17,283 nt of DNA from Coriobacteriaceae bacterium AM48-5 (GTDB lineage Bacteria > Actinomycetota > Coriobacteriia > Coriobacteriales > Coriobacteriaceae): NCBI GenBank assembly GCA_027669525.1, contig JAQEDJ010000045.1, positions 1 through 17,283 of the forward strand. The letters run 5' to 3'. Below, in pieces: positions 9,418 to 17,100 of the stretch. The stretch's first letter is position 1. Every line of letters starts with the position of its first letter. The position numbers were made by a program, and so were the translations under genes. A model generated the notes under the pieces. That model had not been told where the DNA came from. It made no database searches and saw only the letters and a list, made by a program, of their open reading frames with translations.

Positions 9418-9450
9418 ACAATAATCGGCCCGTTACCATCCGGGATATAA

Positions 9451-9482
9451 CGGACCCCAAGCCAACGCTGGCTTGGGGTCCG
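9451..9482 (-). terminator. Terminator of the AlbA_2/ATPase gene
   Basis: A perfect 14-bp stem (9451-9464 with 9469-9482, loop of four) lies 23 bases past the stop codon at 9506. On the minus strand it is followed by TTATAT and on the plus strand by TCTTGT, so it may act in both directions. Confidence 0.75.
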
Positions 9483-9505
9483 TCTTGTACCATGGCTCTT
9501 TTGGA

Positions 9506-10758
9506 CTATGAGCGCTCGTATTTCGTGGCCCGCCCGGTTCCCTGCCTTACGATTGCATTCCGTTCAAGCAGAGATTCGAGTGCCGCCAACGTCCGCATGC
9601 GGCTCAGCCCCGTCTGTTTTTCAATCTCGCTTCGCGACATAATTCGCCCGCCCGACAAGGCATTGAGAACCTGGATCTCTTCCTCGGACCCTTCAAAGGC
9701 ATCGGTAGCGGGCAATGTGACGGCCACCATGCCGCCGCGAACATCAAAAATTGGTTGATTGATCGAATCGCGATAGGCACGTCTAATGCGCGCGATTCCC
9801 GTGCCAAATTTCTCGATGTAATCCAGCTTTAAAAAGACCTCGGCGACAATTGGGTTTCTGAGCACGGATATCTGCCCATACAGGTATTGTTCCGTCGTCA
9901 AACCGGCGGGCAGTGATCCGGGCGAAGTCACAACAACACGATCGTCGTACAAGGCAATTTGAACATTCGCTCGAACGTCCCACGTCCGATGCACCAAAGC
10001 GTTTGCAACAGCTTCGCGGAATGCCTCAAGAGAAATTCGATCGGTTTGGACGCGCTCCATCCCTTCGATACGCTCAAAACGGTAGTAGCGTGCAAACATA
10101 GCCACCGCCCTATCCACCTGCTCAATTGCGGATACATTTGTCGTCGTCTCACGGTCCAAGATCACATCCTCGGTATCGCCAAAACGGACGCAGTCGATGC
10201 CCGGAGAATCATTCTTATCCGCCAAAATCGCCGCAGCGTTGGTATAGCCATCTTTGCCGAGCAAGCGAAGCGTGCGCATAATATCCGGCGTTAGCTCGGA
10301 AATGCCGAGATGTTCAACACACTTATGCTCGAGCGTGTGAAAACTCAAGTCCTGGCGAGCCGACGTGAGCGCGTCGAACGTTACGTTGCTGCCTTCGAGC
10401 GTCAGCCTGCCATACTCAAACCGGTCGACCTCCACCGTTGCCGAATCGTTTCGCCTGTAGGCCTTTCCCTTGCTTCGATAGGGTTTGTCCTGGCCCTCAT
10501 AAACCGTAAGGATTACGGTCCCGTGTTTCTCATCGCGCTCGAGCGTGTAACGGGGAGCGGGATCCAAGCTGTCATTAATCATGTTCTCGATGCGGAGACA
10601 CTCTGCGACCGGATCTGCAAGGCCGACAGCCACGCCCTCGTCATCAACGCCAAACTCAATCTTGCCGTCCCGTAGTTTGCATAGGCGCTCACCGTTTTAA
10701 GAAACGTCGGCGTAACGCTTTCCTTGTATTCGACTGTAGGGTTCTCTCTAACAACCAT
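9506..10758 (-). CDS. AlbA_2 (Schlafen-type) / HATPase_c_4 / winged-helix protein (one apparent frameshift)
   Basis: With one base restored in the CCC run at 10669-10671 the product is 417 residues. The N-terminus reads ENPTVEYKES ... LKTVSAYANY, then after correction GDGKIEFGVDDEGVAVGLAD, the hallmark of AlbA_2 domains. The middle has the HATPase_c_4 pattern: EAFREAVANALVHRTW, then VVVTSPGSLPAGLT, RNPIVAEVF and KFGTGIARI. The C-terminal 60 residues form a winged helix (SRSEIEKQTGLSRMRTLAALESLLERNAIV). Such proteins are often annotated as ATP-binding or RecG-like transcriptional regulators; some homologues are linked to stress or phage response. The start is the ATG at 10756-10758 with GAGGG eight bases upstream. 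A perfect dyad overlaps its promoter, suggesting self-regulation. Confidence 0.85.
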
Positions 10759-10795
10759 ATGCACAACCCTCTCGTTTCGTACCATTCATAACCGT

Positions 10796-10801
10796 ATTAT
10801 A
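10796..10801 (-). promoter_or_regulatory. -10 box of the AlbA_2/ATPase gene
   Basis: A consensus TATAAT on the minus strand lies 37 bases upstream of the start codon. Its first base is also the outer base of the adjacent 20-bp dyad arm. No good -35 hexamer is seen at 16-18 bases; that position falls inside the dyad. Confidence 0.55.
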
Positions 10802-10855
10802 AGACGAAAACCGTTTGCGTACTGATTTATCAAAGACGCAAACGGTTTTCGTCTT
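10801..10855. promoter_or_regulatory. Perfect 20-bp inverted repeat, probable operator
   Basis: AAGACGAAAACCGTTTGCGT (10801-10820) is exactly reversed at 10836-10855 with a 15-base spacer. It touches the -10 box of the AlbA_2/ATPase gene and lies upstream of the expected transcription start, so it acts as DNA rather than as an RNA hairpin of that message. The core GTTTTCGTCT recurs at 10920-10929 within a shorter dyad (ACAGAC 10913-10918, GTCTGT 10926-10931), a possible second, weaker site. Confidence 0.7.
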
Positions 10856-10954
10856 TATTTGCGTACGGAATTAAGACGCATAATTTCGCTTTCGTATGGC
10901 TCAATACCGGACACAGACTGTTTTCGTCTGTCAATACGCCTGCAATCCAAACGA

Positions 10955-10990
10955 AAAGAGCCCCGAGCTCGTATGAACTCGGGGCTCTTT
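10955..10990 (-). terminator. Terminator of the ene-reductase gene
   Basis: A 16-base stem (10955-10970 with 10975-10990, one imperfect pair, loop of four) is followed on the minus strand by TTTCGTTT. It lies about 136 bases past the stop codon at 11126, with no other gene between. Confidence 0.8.
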
Positions 10991-11076
10991 GTGCCGCACA
11001 TCTATGAGAGGAGAAATTCGATGCGTACGGGCGCTACTCCATGAAGCCGCAATGGTGCAATGGGGCCAGATTTACA

Positions 11077-11093
11077 TGCACCAAGTTGGTGCA
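11077..11093. promoter_or_regulatory. 17-bp palindrome downstream of the ene-reductase
   Basis: TGCACCAAGTTGGTGCA is a perfect 8-bp dyad around one central base. The tiny centre makes an RNA hairpin unlikely, so a protein-binding site is the more natural reading. It lies 33 bases past the stop codon and has no obvious promoter to control. Confidence 0.35.
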
Positions 11094-11125
11094 AAGTAAC
11101 CTGCCCCCACGCAACAAGGAGTTGA

Positions 11126-13074
11126 CTAGAGCTCGCAGGCAACCTTGTAGCCATCGCCGATGGCATCGCGGATGTTGCCGCACTTGTTGGCATCGCCCAG
11201 CACGTGGGTGGCAACACCGGCAGCGGCAAGGTCGTCGGCCAGCTTGGTATTGGGACGATAGCCCATGGCGAGCACCAGCGTATCGGCATCGGCGATGGTG
11301 TGGGCCTCGCCATCCTTCTCGTAGCTGATGGCATCCTCGGTGATCTCGGTCACCTTGGCCTCGGTCAGCACGTGGACGCCCTTGGAGAGCATGCGCGTGA
11401 TGAGCACCGCGCGACCGGCACCACCCTCGTTGGCGGCGAGCGTCTTGGTCATCTCGATAACGGTGACGTCGCGATTGGCCGGCGACAGATCGTTGACCAG
11501 TGGGGCCAGGTAGTCGGCCGTCTCGCAACCGACGGTGCCGCCGCCCACGATGACAATCTTCTTGCCCGGGAAGGCCTTGCCACCCAGCAGGTCGTCGGCC
11601 GTCATGACCTGCTTAAATCCCTGCATGAGGCCGGGGCGATGGGCTCGGCGCCATAAGCCAGGACAACCTCGTAGCCCGCGTAGTCACGCTGAATGTCCTC
11701 GGCCGAAAGCTCGGTACCAAAGACGCACTTCACGCCCGCCTTAGCAAGACGGCGATACTGGTACTTGATCACGCGGGTGAGTTCCTGCTTTGCCGGCGGA
11801 ACGGCCGCGATGCGCATCTCGCCGCCCGGTTCGTCCTGTTTATCCACGAGCACCACATTGTGACCGCGCTTGGCGGCAATGTAGGCTGCCTCCATGCCCG
11901 CAGGACCAGCGCCCACAACCAGTACGTTCTTGGCCTCGGCGGCAGGCTCGTAGCCGGCCTCATCGCGCTCCACGTCCGGGTTGACGGTGCAGGAGATGCG
12001 CTTGCCAAACATAATGCCGTTCAGGCAGCGCAGACAGCCAATGCAGGGGCGGATGTCGTCGGCGTTGCCGGCAGCGGCTTTGTTGCAGAACTCGGCATCA
12101 CACAGATTGGCGCGACCCATCATGCAGATATCGGCAGCACCGTCCTCGATCAGCTCCTCGGCAATCCAAGCCTCGTTGATCCGGCCGACGGTGGCGACGG
12201 GAATGTTGACGTGCTTTTTGATCTCGCGCGAGCAGGCGGCGTGCGAGGCTTGCTGCGTGCCGGCGGCGGGAATCGCAGATCCGCGCTTGATGGTGGTGCC
12301 GCCCGACACGTGAATCATGTCGACGCCGGCCTTCTCCAGGCGACGTGAGACATAGATCATGTCGTTGAGGGTCAGGCCGCCATCGGTGTACTCATCGCCC
12401 GAGATGCGGACGTCGATGATAAAGTCCTTGCCGCAGCGCTCGCGAATCTCGGCGATAACCTCGAGCAAAAAGCGCATGCGAGCGTCGAGCGAGCCGCCAT
12501 ACTCATCGGTACGCTTGTTGTAGAGCGGGGTCAAAAAGCCGCCGAGCATGCCGTGGGCGTGCGCCGCATGGACCTCGACGCCATCGACACCGGCCTTCTG
12601 CATACGCACGGCAGCGTCGCCAAACTGATGCGTGAGCTCGTGAATCTCATCGACCGTGATGGGGCGCGGCGCCTCGCGGGCATAGGACGGGCCCACAAAG
12701 GACGGAGCGATCAGGCGCGGCGTGCCCGGGATGTTAAAGGCCATGTAGGCGGGGTGGAAGAGCTGCGGCATGATCTTGCAGCCATACTCGTGGACGGCTG
12801 CGGCGAGCTTTTCCCAGCCGGGGATAAACGTGTCGTCGTAGCAGCACATATCGCCCGGCAGATAGGTATAGGTGGGCTCGACCGTCACGACCTCGGTGAT
12901 GATGAGACCCACGCCGCCCTTGGCGCGGGCACGGTAATGATCGACCAAGTCGTCGGTCACATAGCCGTGATCGGCCAGGTTGGTAGATACCGGCGGCATA
13001 AAGACGCGGTTCTTGACCTCGGTCGTACCGACCTTGATCGGGCTAAAGAGCATCGGGTAGGCGGAGGACTCCAT
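11126..13074 (-). CDS. FadH/BaiCD-type NADH:flavin oxidoreductase (ene-reductase) with 4Fe-4S site, one apparent frameshift
   Basis: With one base restored at the CC of 11631-11632 the product is 649 residues, the expected size for this three-part family. The N-terminal old-yellow-enzyme TIM barrel (1-340) has NRVFMPPVSTN, GVEVHAAHAHGMLGGFLTP and NKRTDEYGGSLDARMRF for FMN binding. Cys344, 347, 350 and 362 (RPCIGCLRC ... SCTVNP) form the Fe-S site. Two dinucleotide folds follow (VLVVGAGPAG, IVIVGGGTVG) for FAD and NAD(P)H. Relatives reduce activated C=C bonds in enoyl-CoAs, bile-acid intermediates, cinnamate-like acids, isoflavones or steroids; the substrate here cannot be named. The start at 13072-13074 follows AAAGGA by eight bases. 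A 10-bp dyad lies upstream, suggesting inducible control. Confidence 0.9.
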
Positions 13075-13105
13075 GCAGGTTTCCTTTCGATTGAGCCGCT
13101 CGGCG

Positions 13106-13140
13106 GCAGTTACTGACGTACCTATCGTAGCAGTAACTGC
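13106..13140. promoter_or_regulatory. 10-bp perfect inverted repeat upstream of the ene-reductase, probable operator
   Basis: GCAGTTACTG (13106-13115) is exactly reversed at 13131-13140 with a 15-base spacer. A TACGAT -10-like hexamer on the minus strand lies within the spacer, so a bound protein would cover the promoter. The first arm is 31 bases before the start codon. Confidence 0.5.
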
Positions 13141-13209
13141 GCAGCACCCGACAGATCGCAGATTGCACGGCACTCGTCAAAAGGAGAAACAGAGACGTCC
13201 CCGTTCACC

Positions 13210-13410
13210 TTATTTGATACCGCGGCCCAAGTCTTCGGCGATTTTGTCTACGCCCTTAAGTGCGGCGCAGGTCTTTTTGTTGGAGCAATGTCCTGTGCAA
13301 ACGCCACCTTGAGCGCAGTCGGCGCAGGTGCCCTTGCGATAAATGCGCACGCACACGGCGACAAACGCAATGCCGATAACAGCCAGTACAACAATATCGA
13401 TAGGTGCCAT
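13210..13410 (-). CDS. FeoB-associated Cys-rich membrane protein
   Basis: A 66-residue peptide with one N-terminal membrane helix (about 4-24) followed by a Cys-rich tail: Cys29, 32, 38, 42 and 48 in CADCAQGGVCTGHCSNKKTC. It matches the small family found next to feoB in Firmicutes and Coriobacteriia, thought to assist ferrous iron uptake, perhaps by handling metal at the FeoB exit. The start ATG at 13410 has a strong GAGGAGG about six bases upstream. It is downstream of feoB in the same direction but separated by a terminator, so it may depend on read-through or on a weak promoter of its own near 13450. Confidence 0.88.
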   Translation of the reverse strand: MAPIDIVVLAVIGIAFVAVCVRIYRKGTCADCAQGGVCTGHCSNKKTCAALKGVDKIAEDLGRGIK

Positions 13411-13523
13411 AGCAAGCCTCCTCTAGTTAACCACCACTTACTTTACCCCATTCTCCACCTGCCAAAAAGGGACAGGTATATTTTGGTCGGTTTTATCTGC
13501 GGAAACGCCACATCTCCCTCACC

Positions 13524-13556
13524 AAAAAGCCCGAGTGTCGCTGGGACACCCGGGCT
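13524..13556 (-). terminator. Terminator after feoB
   Basis: Arms 13528-13539 and 13545-13556 pair fully in minus-strand RNA (one G-U) and are followed by TTTTT. It begins 29 bases past the feoB stop and separates feoB from the small Cys-rich gene. Confidence 0.82.
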
Positions 13557-13585
13557 CGTGGAAAGGGGCTAATCCTTATTCGGAC

Positions 13586-15915
13586 TTAAGCGGAAACTGC
13601 GGCGGAAGCAGTGTTGGTCTCGTCCTCGTCGGTCCATGCATGCTTGGGCATGGGACGGAAGATCTGGAAGAGCATCGCAACCAGCAGCACGATGGCTACA
13701 ATCGTCCAAATACCAAACTGGCCCAACACAAACAGGTTGTAGAACTGGTTGATGAACAGGCCGATCACCCAAGCGAAGGCGCACTCGTAGCCGATGGCAA
13801 TCGCGGTCCACTTGCCGGAGTCCATCTGGTTGCGGATAGTGCCCATGGCGGCAAAGCACGGAGCGCACAGCAGGTTGAAGGCACCAAAGGCCACGCAAGC
13901 ACCCATGGTGGGGAACATGCCCGCAAACGCGGTCCACAGGCTCGGGTCGGTCTCGCCAGCATCGGCGACGGAGAGCAGCGAGCCGGCGGTAGCGACGACA
14001 TTCTCCTTAGCCACGAGGCCGGAGACGGTCAGCGCGGTGGCCTGCCAGGTGCTAAAGCCGAGCGGGGCGAAGATCCAAGCGACCAGGTTGCCGAGCATGG
14101 CGAGCACGGAGTAATCCATGAACTCCTCGGGGATGCCGTCCATCGCAGGCAGGAAGCCAAAGGAACCGTTGTAGCTGCCAAAGTTGGAGAGGAACCAAAC
14201 GACGACGGTGGACGCGAAGATGACCGTACCGGCCTTCTTGATAAAGGCCCAGCAGCGCTCCCACACGTGCAGCGCCCAAGAACGGATCGCCGGGAAGTGG
14301 TAGGCAGGAAGCTCCATAACAAACGGCGTCGGGCGACCGGCGAAGAGCTTGGTCTTCTTGAGCATGAGGCCCGAAGCAATGACGGCAAAGACGCCCAGGA
14401 AGTAGAAGAGCGGGCTGATCCACGCGGCGGTGGTGGAAGAATCGCCGATGATGGAACCCATGAGCAGGGCAATGATCGGCAGCTTAGCGCCACAGGGAAT
14501 AAACGTGGTGGTCATGACCGTCATACGGCGGTCCTTCTCGTTCTCGATGGTCTTGGTGGCCATGACGCCGGGGACGCCGCAACCCGAGGACACGAGCATG
14601 GGGATAAAGGACTTACCGGACAGGCCAAAGCGGCGGAACACGCGGTCCATGATGAAGGCGACGCGCGCCATGTAGCCGCAGTCCTCCAGGAAAGACAGCA
14701 TCACAAAAAGCAGGAACATCTGCGGCACAAAGCCAAAGATGGCGCCCAGGCCGCCGACGATACCATCGCAGACCAGCGAATCGACCAGGCCACCGTCCTC
14801 GGTGCCGCCCGCCACGAGGGCGTCGTGCACCACGGTGGTGATACCCGGGACATAGGGGCCGTACTCCGCCGGGTCAATCGAATCGGCAGCGTCCTCACCC
14901 ACAGCCTCGACAGCCGCATCATACGCATCGCGACCCTGACCGAGCACGTACCAACCGTCGGTGCCGAAGAGCTGGTCGTTGGTGAAGTCGGTCACCGTGC
15001 CGCCCAGGGTAGAAACGGCGATGTAGTACACGCAGAACATGATGACCACAAAGATCGGCAGGCCCAAGATACGGTTGGTAACCACGCGGTCGATCTTCTC
15101 GGAGGTGCTCATCTTGGCCGGAGCCTTGGTGAGGCACTCGTCGATGATGTGGCGATCACGCCATAGCGCTCGCCGGTGATGATGGACTCGGCATCGTCGT
15201 CGCAATCCTGCTCGCACTGGGCGACCAGCTGCTCGACGCGAGCGGCCTTCTCCTTGGTGAGGTTGATGAGCTTGCAGGCGTCCGCGTCGCGCTCGAACAG
15301 CTTGACGGCGTAGTAGCGACGCTTGTTGGCGGGAACGCTCGCCGGCAGGTTGTTCTCGATGTGGTCCAGAACGTCCTCGATGGAGGAATCGAACTTGTGC
15401 TCCGGCACCTGGCCCTTGGAAGCAGCGGACTTTTTGACCTGCTCGAAGAGCTCCTTGATACCCTTGTTCTTAAGAGCCGAGATCATCATGACCGGGCAAC
15501 CGAGCTTCTTGGAAAGCTTGTCCGTGTCGATCTTATCGCCGTTCTTCTCCACGAGGTCGGCCATGTTGAGGGCAACGACCACGGGCAGACCGGTCTCGAT
15601 GACCTGAAGTGCCAGGTACAGGTTGCGCTCCAGGTTGGTGGCGTCGACGACCTGGACGACCACATCGGGCTCGCCGCTCATGAGGTAGTCGCGCGAGCAC
15701 TGCTCCTCGGGGCTGTAGGGGGAAAGCGAGTAGATGCCGGGGAGGTCCGTAATCGTGACGTTCTTGTCACTCAGGAGCTTGGCTTCCTTTTTCTCAACCG
15801 TGACGCCGGGCCAGTTGCCAACGTAGCCGTTGGCGCCGGTGATCAGGTTGAAAAGCGTGGTCTTGCCGCAGTTGGGGTTACCCGCCAGCGCGACATGGAT
15901 CTGAGAATCCGCCAT
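13586..15915 (-). CDS. feoB: Ferrous iron transporter FeoB (one apparent frameshift)
   Basis: The main Fe(II) importer of the inner membrane. With one base restored between 15150 and 15151 the product is 776 residues, normal for FeoB. The N-terminal G domain has G1 GNPNCGKT (12-19), the switch-I Thr in NWPGVTV, G3 DLPG (57-60), G4 NMAD (117-120) and G5 SAL (146-148), followed by the helical GDI segment. The membrane part holds the two mirrored gate motifs SSGCGVPGVMATK (Cys446) and IPCGAKLP (Cys475). The uncorrected frames meet at GERYGVIA/DIIDECLTKAP. The start at 15915 follows AAGGAT four bases away. Two feoA genes precede it, with a 123-base gap holding a possible iron-regulator site. Confidence 0.95.
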
Positions 15916-15935
15916 TCAATCCTTCTTCCTTGTGT

Positions 15936-15961
15936 GCCCGCGCTGCTTTCTCCGCGCGGGC
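15936..15961 (-). promoter_or_regulatory. Hairpin in the feoB leader
   Basis: GCCCGCGC (15936-15943) pairs perfectly with GCGCGGGC (15954-15961) around a 10-base loop, 20 bases before the feoB start codon. There is no U-tract, so it is not a terminator. It may protect the message or affect translation. Confidence 0.5.
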
Positions 15962-15991
15962 TGGATAATGTGCTTCAACACTGCATTATTG

Positions 15992-16009
15992 AGTTAGAAA
16001 AACCTAACT
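15992..16009. promoter_or_regulatory. Possible DtxR/IdeR-type iron-regulator site before feoB
   Basis: AGTTAG (15992-15997) and CTAACT (16004-16009) form a dyad with a 6-base spacer. The minus strand reads AGTTAGGTTTTTCTAACT, similar in layout to the TTAGGTTAGSCTAACCTAA class bound by DtxR/IdeR repressors. It lies in the feoA-feoB gap next to an AATAAT -10-like sequence. The related half-site AAGTTAGCC appears before the first feoA. Confidence 0.4.
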
Positions 16010-16038
16010 TTATCTGCAGAAATATGTGCCACCGGCCC

Positions 16039-16260
16039 TTACTGGACCTCGACGACGGCAGCCTCCTCCTTGCGGATGGAGAGTTCGTAGCCGCGCACGT
16101 TGATCTCGACCGGATCTCCGAGCGGTGCAACCTTTACGACCTTGAACGAAGTGCCCTTGATGAGTCCCAGGTCCATAAGGTGACGGCGAAGCGCGCCCTC
16201 GCCGTGAAGCTTGACGATGGTAGAGCTCTCGCCCACCTTAACGTCACCCAACGTCTTCAT
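16039..16260 (-). CDS. feoA: FeoA domain protein (second copy)
   Basis: A 73-residue SH3-like protein of the FeoA family. It has the typical pattern VGESSTIVKL, then RRHLMDLGLIKGTSFKVVKVAPLGDPVEINVRGYELSIRKEEAAVVEV. FeoA proteins are cytoplasmic and support FeoB, probably at its G domain. AAAGGGGG lies about eight bases before the ATG at 16260. It is 39 bases downstream of another feoA and upstream of feoB. Its PLGDPVEINVRGYELSIRK segment is closer to the consensus than the first copy. Confidence 0.92.
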   Translation of the reverse strand: MKTLGDVKVGESSTIVKLHGEGALRRHLMDLGLIKGTSFKVVKVAPLGDPVEINVRGYELSIRKEEAAVVEVQ

Positions 16261-16299
16261 ATTCTTTTCCCCCTTTCAGCTTTTATGGAATGCTGCGAA

Positions 16300-16542
16300 C
16301 TAACCGACAGTCATGATGTGCATGGCGACCTTGGTATCGATGCCAAAGCGCGCGCCGAGCACGGTGACGATGATATTGGCGCCACTCGAGCTCACCACGT
16401 GAATCTCGTTGCCCTCGACAAAGCCGAGGTCCTTGAGGTGGTGCTTCATGTCCTCATTGCCCTTTACGCGAGACACGCGCACGGTTTCGCCCGCTTTTAC
16501 CATCGAAAGCGGCATAGCCGGCATCTGCGGTCCGCAAGACAT
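16300..16542 (-). CDS. feoA: FeoA domain protein (first copy, divergent)
   Basis: An 80-residue FeoA-family protein at the head of the Feo unit. The core reads AGETVRVSRVKGNEDMKHHLKDLGFVEGNEIHVVSSSGANIIVTVLGARFGIDTKVAMHIMT. It has an N-terminal extension (MSCGPQMPAMPLSMV), and the usual PLG.P.. stretch is replaced by SSGANIIVTVLGARFGI. The two FeoA copies are clearly different, so they are likely specialised partners rather than a recent duplication. TAGGAG lies eight bases before the ATG at 16542. An inverted repeat with AAGTTA half-sites lies upstream. Confidence 0.9.
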   Translation of the reverse strand: MSCGPQMPAMPLSMVKAGETVRVSRVKGNEDMKHHLKDLGFVEGNEIHVVSSSGANIIVTVLGARFGIDTKVAMHIMTVG

Positions 16543-16585
16543 GAGTGAGCTCCTAACGTCAGTTCGTCCTCAACATCGACGCAGC

Positions 16586-16639
16586 AAAAGTTAACCACGT
16601 CTATGTTCGCTACAGTAAACTAGCACGTGGCTAACTTTT
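16586..16639. promoter_or_regulatory. Inverted repeat upstream of the feo cluster
   Basis: AAAAGTTAACCACGT (16586-16600) is reversed at 16625-16639 with one mismatch and a 24-base spacer. The arms flank the expected feoA promoter and carry AAGTTA(A/G)CCACG, sharing AGTTAG with the dyad before feoB. An iron-sensing repressor site is the natural guess. Confidence 0.42.
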
Positions 16640-16694
16640 TGGAAAGGGTCCCTATTCAGTTTTCGGAAAAGTTTCCTATATGCAACAAAGAAAG

Positions 16695-16725
16695 ATGTGA
16701 CAAAGGGACTGTCCCTTCGTCACAT
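16695..16725 (-). terminator. Terminator of the HPr gene
   Basis: ATGTGAC...AAGGGA pairs with TCCCTT...GTCACAT in a 14-bp stem with one G-U in minus-strand RNA, followed by CTTTCTTTGTT. It begins 9 bases past the stop codon at 16735. Confidence 0.72.
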
Positions 16726-16734
16726 TGTTGCGCT

Positions 16735-16983
16735 TTAGAGCGAGAGGTTTCTGATCGACGTGACGCACGAGGCCTCGTCCACGCCCGAAACGCGGAACAC
16801 GATGTCTTCGCCACATTCGCCGTAGAGAGCCATGAGTCCCATCACATCGCGGCCGTCGGTATGGCGATCGCCGATGCTGACCGATACGTTGCTACGATGC
16901 TTGGCAATAATGTCATAGAGCAGCGCAACCGGGCGGGCATGCAATCCCAACGGATCTTTAATCGTCTTTGTAAACTCGACCAT
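16735..16983 (-). CDS. HPr-like phosphocarrier protein with Asp at position 46
   Basis: An 82-residue HPr-fold protein, the usual length. The phosphorylation site is intact: His15 in PLGLHARP, expected to carry phosphate from enzyme I to sugar EII proteins. At position 46, where Gram-positive HPr has the regulatory Ser phosphorylated by HPr kinase (motif KSIMGLM), the sequence reads RDVMGLM, so Asp46 replaces Ser. This distinguishes it both from normal HPr and from Crh, which lacks His15. I chose the ATG at 16981-16983, preceded by GGAGG about four bases away, because it places His and Asp exactly at 15 and 46; the ATG at 17007 adds eight unsupported residues. A TACAAT -10-like box lies at 17039-17044. 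No enzyme I gene is in view. Confidence 0.9.
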   Translation of the reverse strand: MVEFTKTIKDPLGLHARPVALLYDIIAKHRSNVSVSIGDRHTDGRDVMGLMALYGECGEDIVFRVSGVDEASCVTSIRNLSL

Positions 16984-17100
16984 GTCCCCTCCCACGACGT
17001 CGCACATTCGGCCGGCAAAACCCAGCCACGTGGTAGTTATTGTACCGTTAGATGCTTGTCGAGACCCGCCAGAAGCTCGACCGGAAAGTGCGTCCCATTA

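Noticed and set aside
13535..15166. Plus-strand frame of 543 codons opposite feoB
   Set aside because: It is exactly antisense to the conserved FeoB membrane domain and has no ribosome site or family features.
15109..15217. Programmed frameshifting in feoB or ligA
   Set aside because: No slippery heptamer with downstream structure is seen, and the same kind of single C loss occurs in unrelated genes, so sequence error explains it better.
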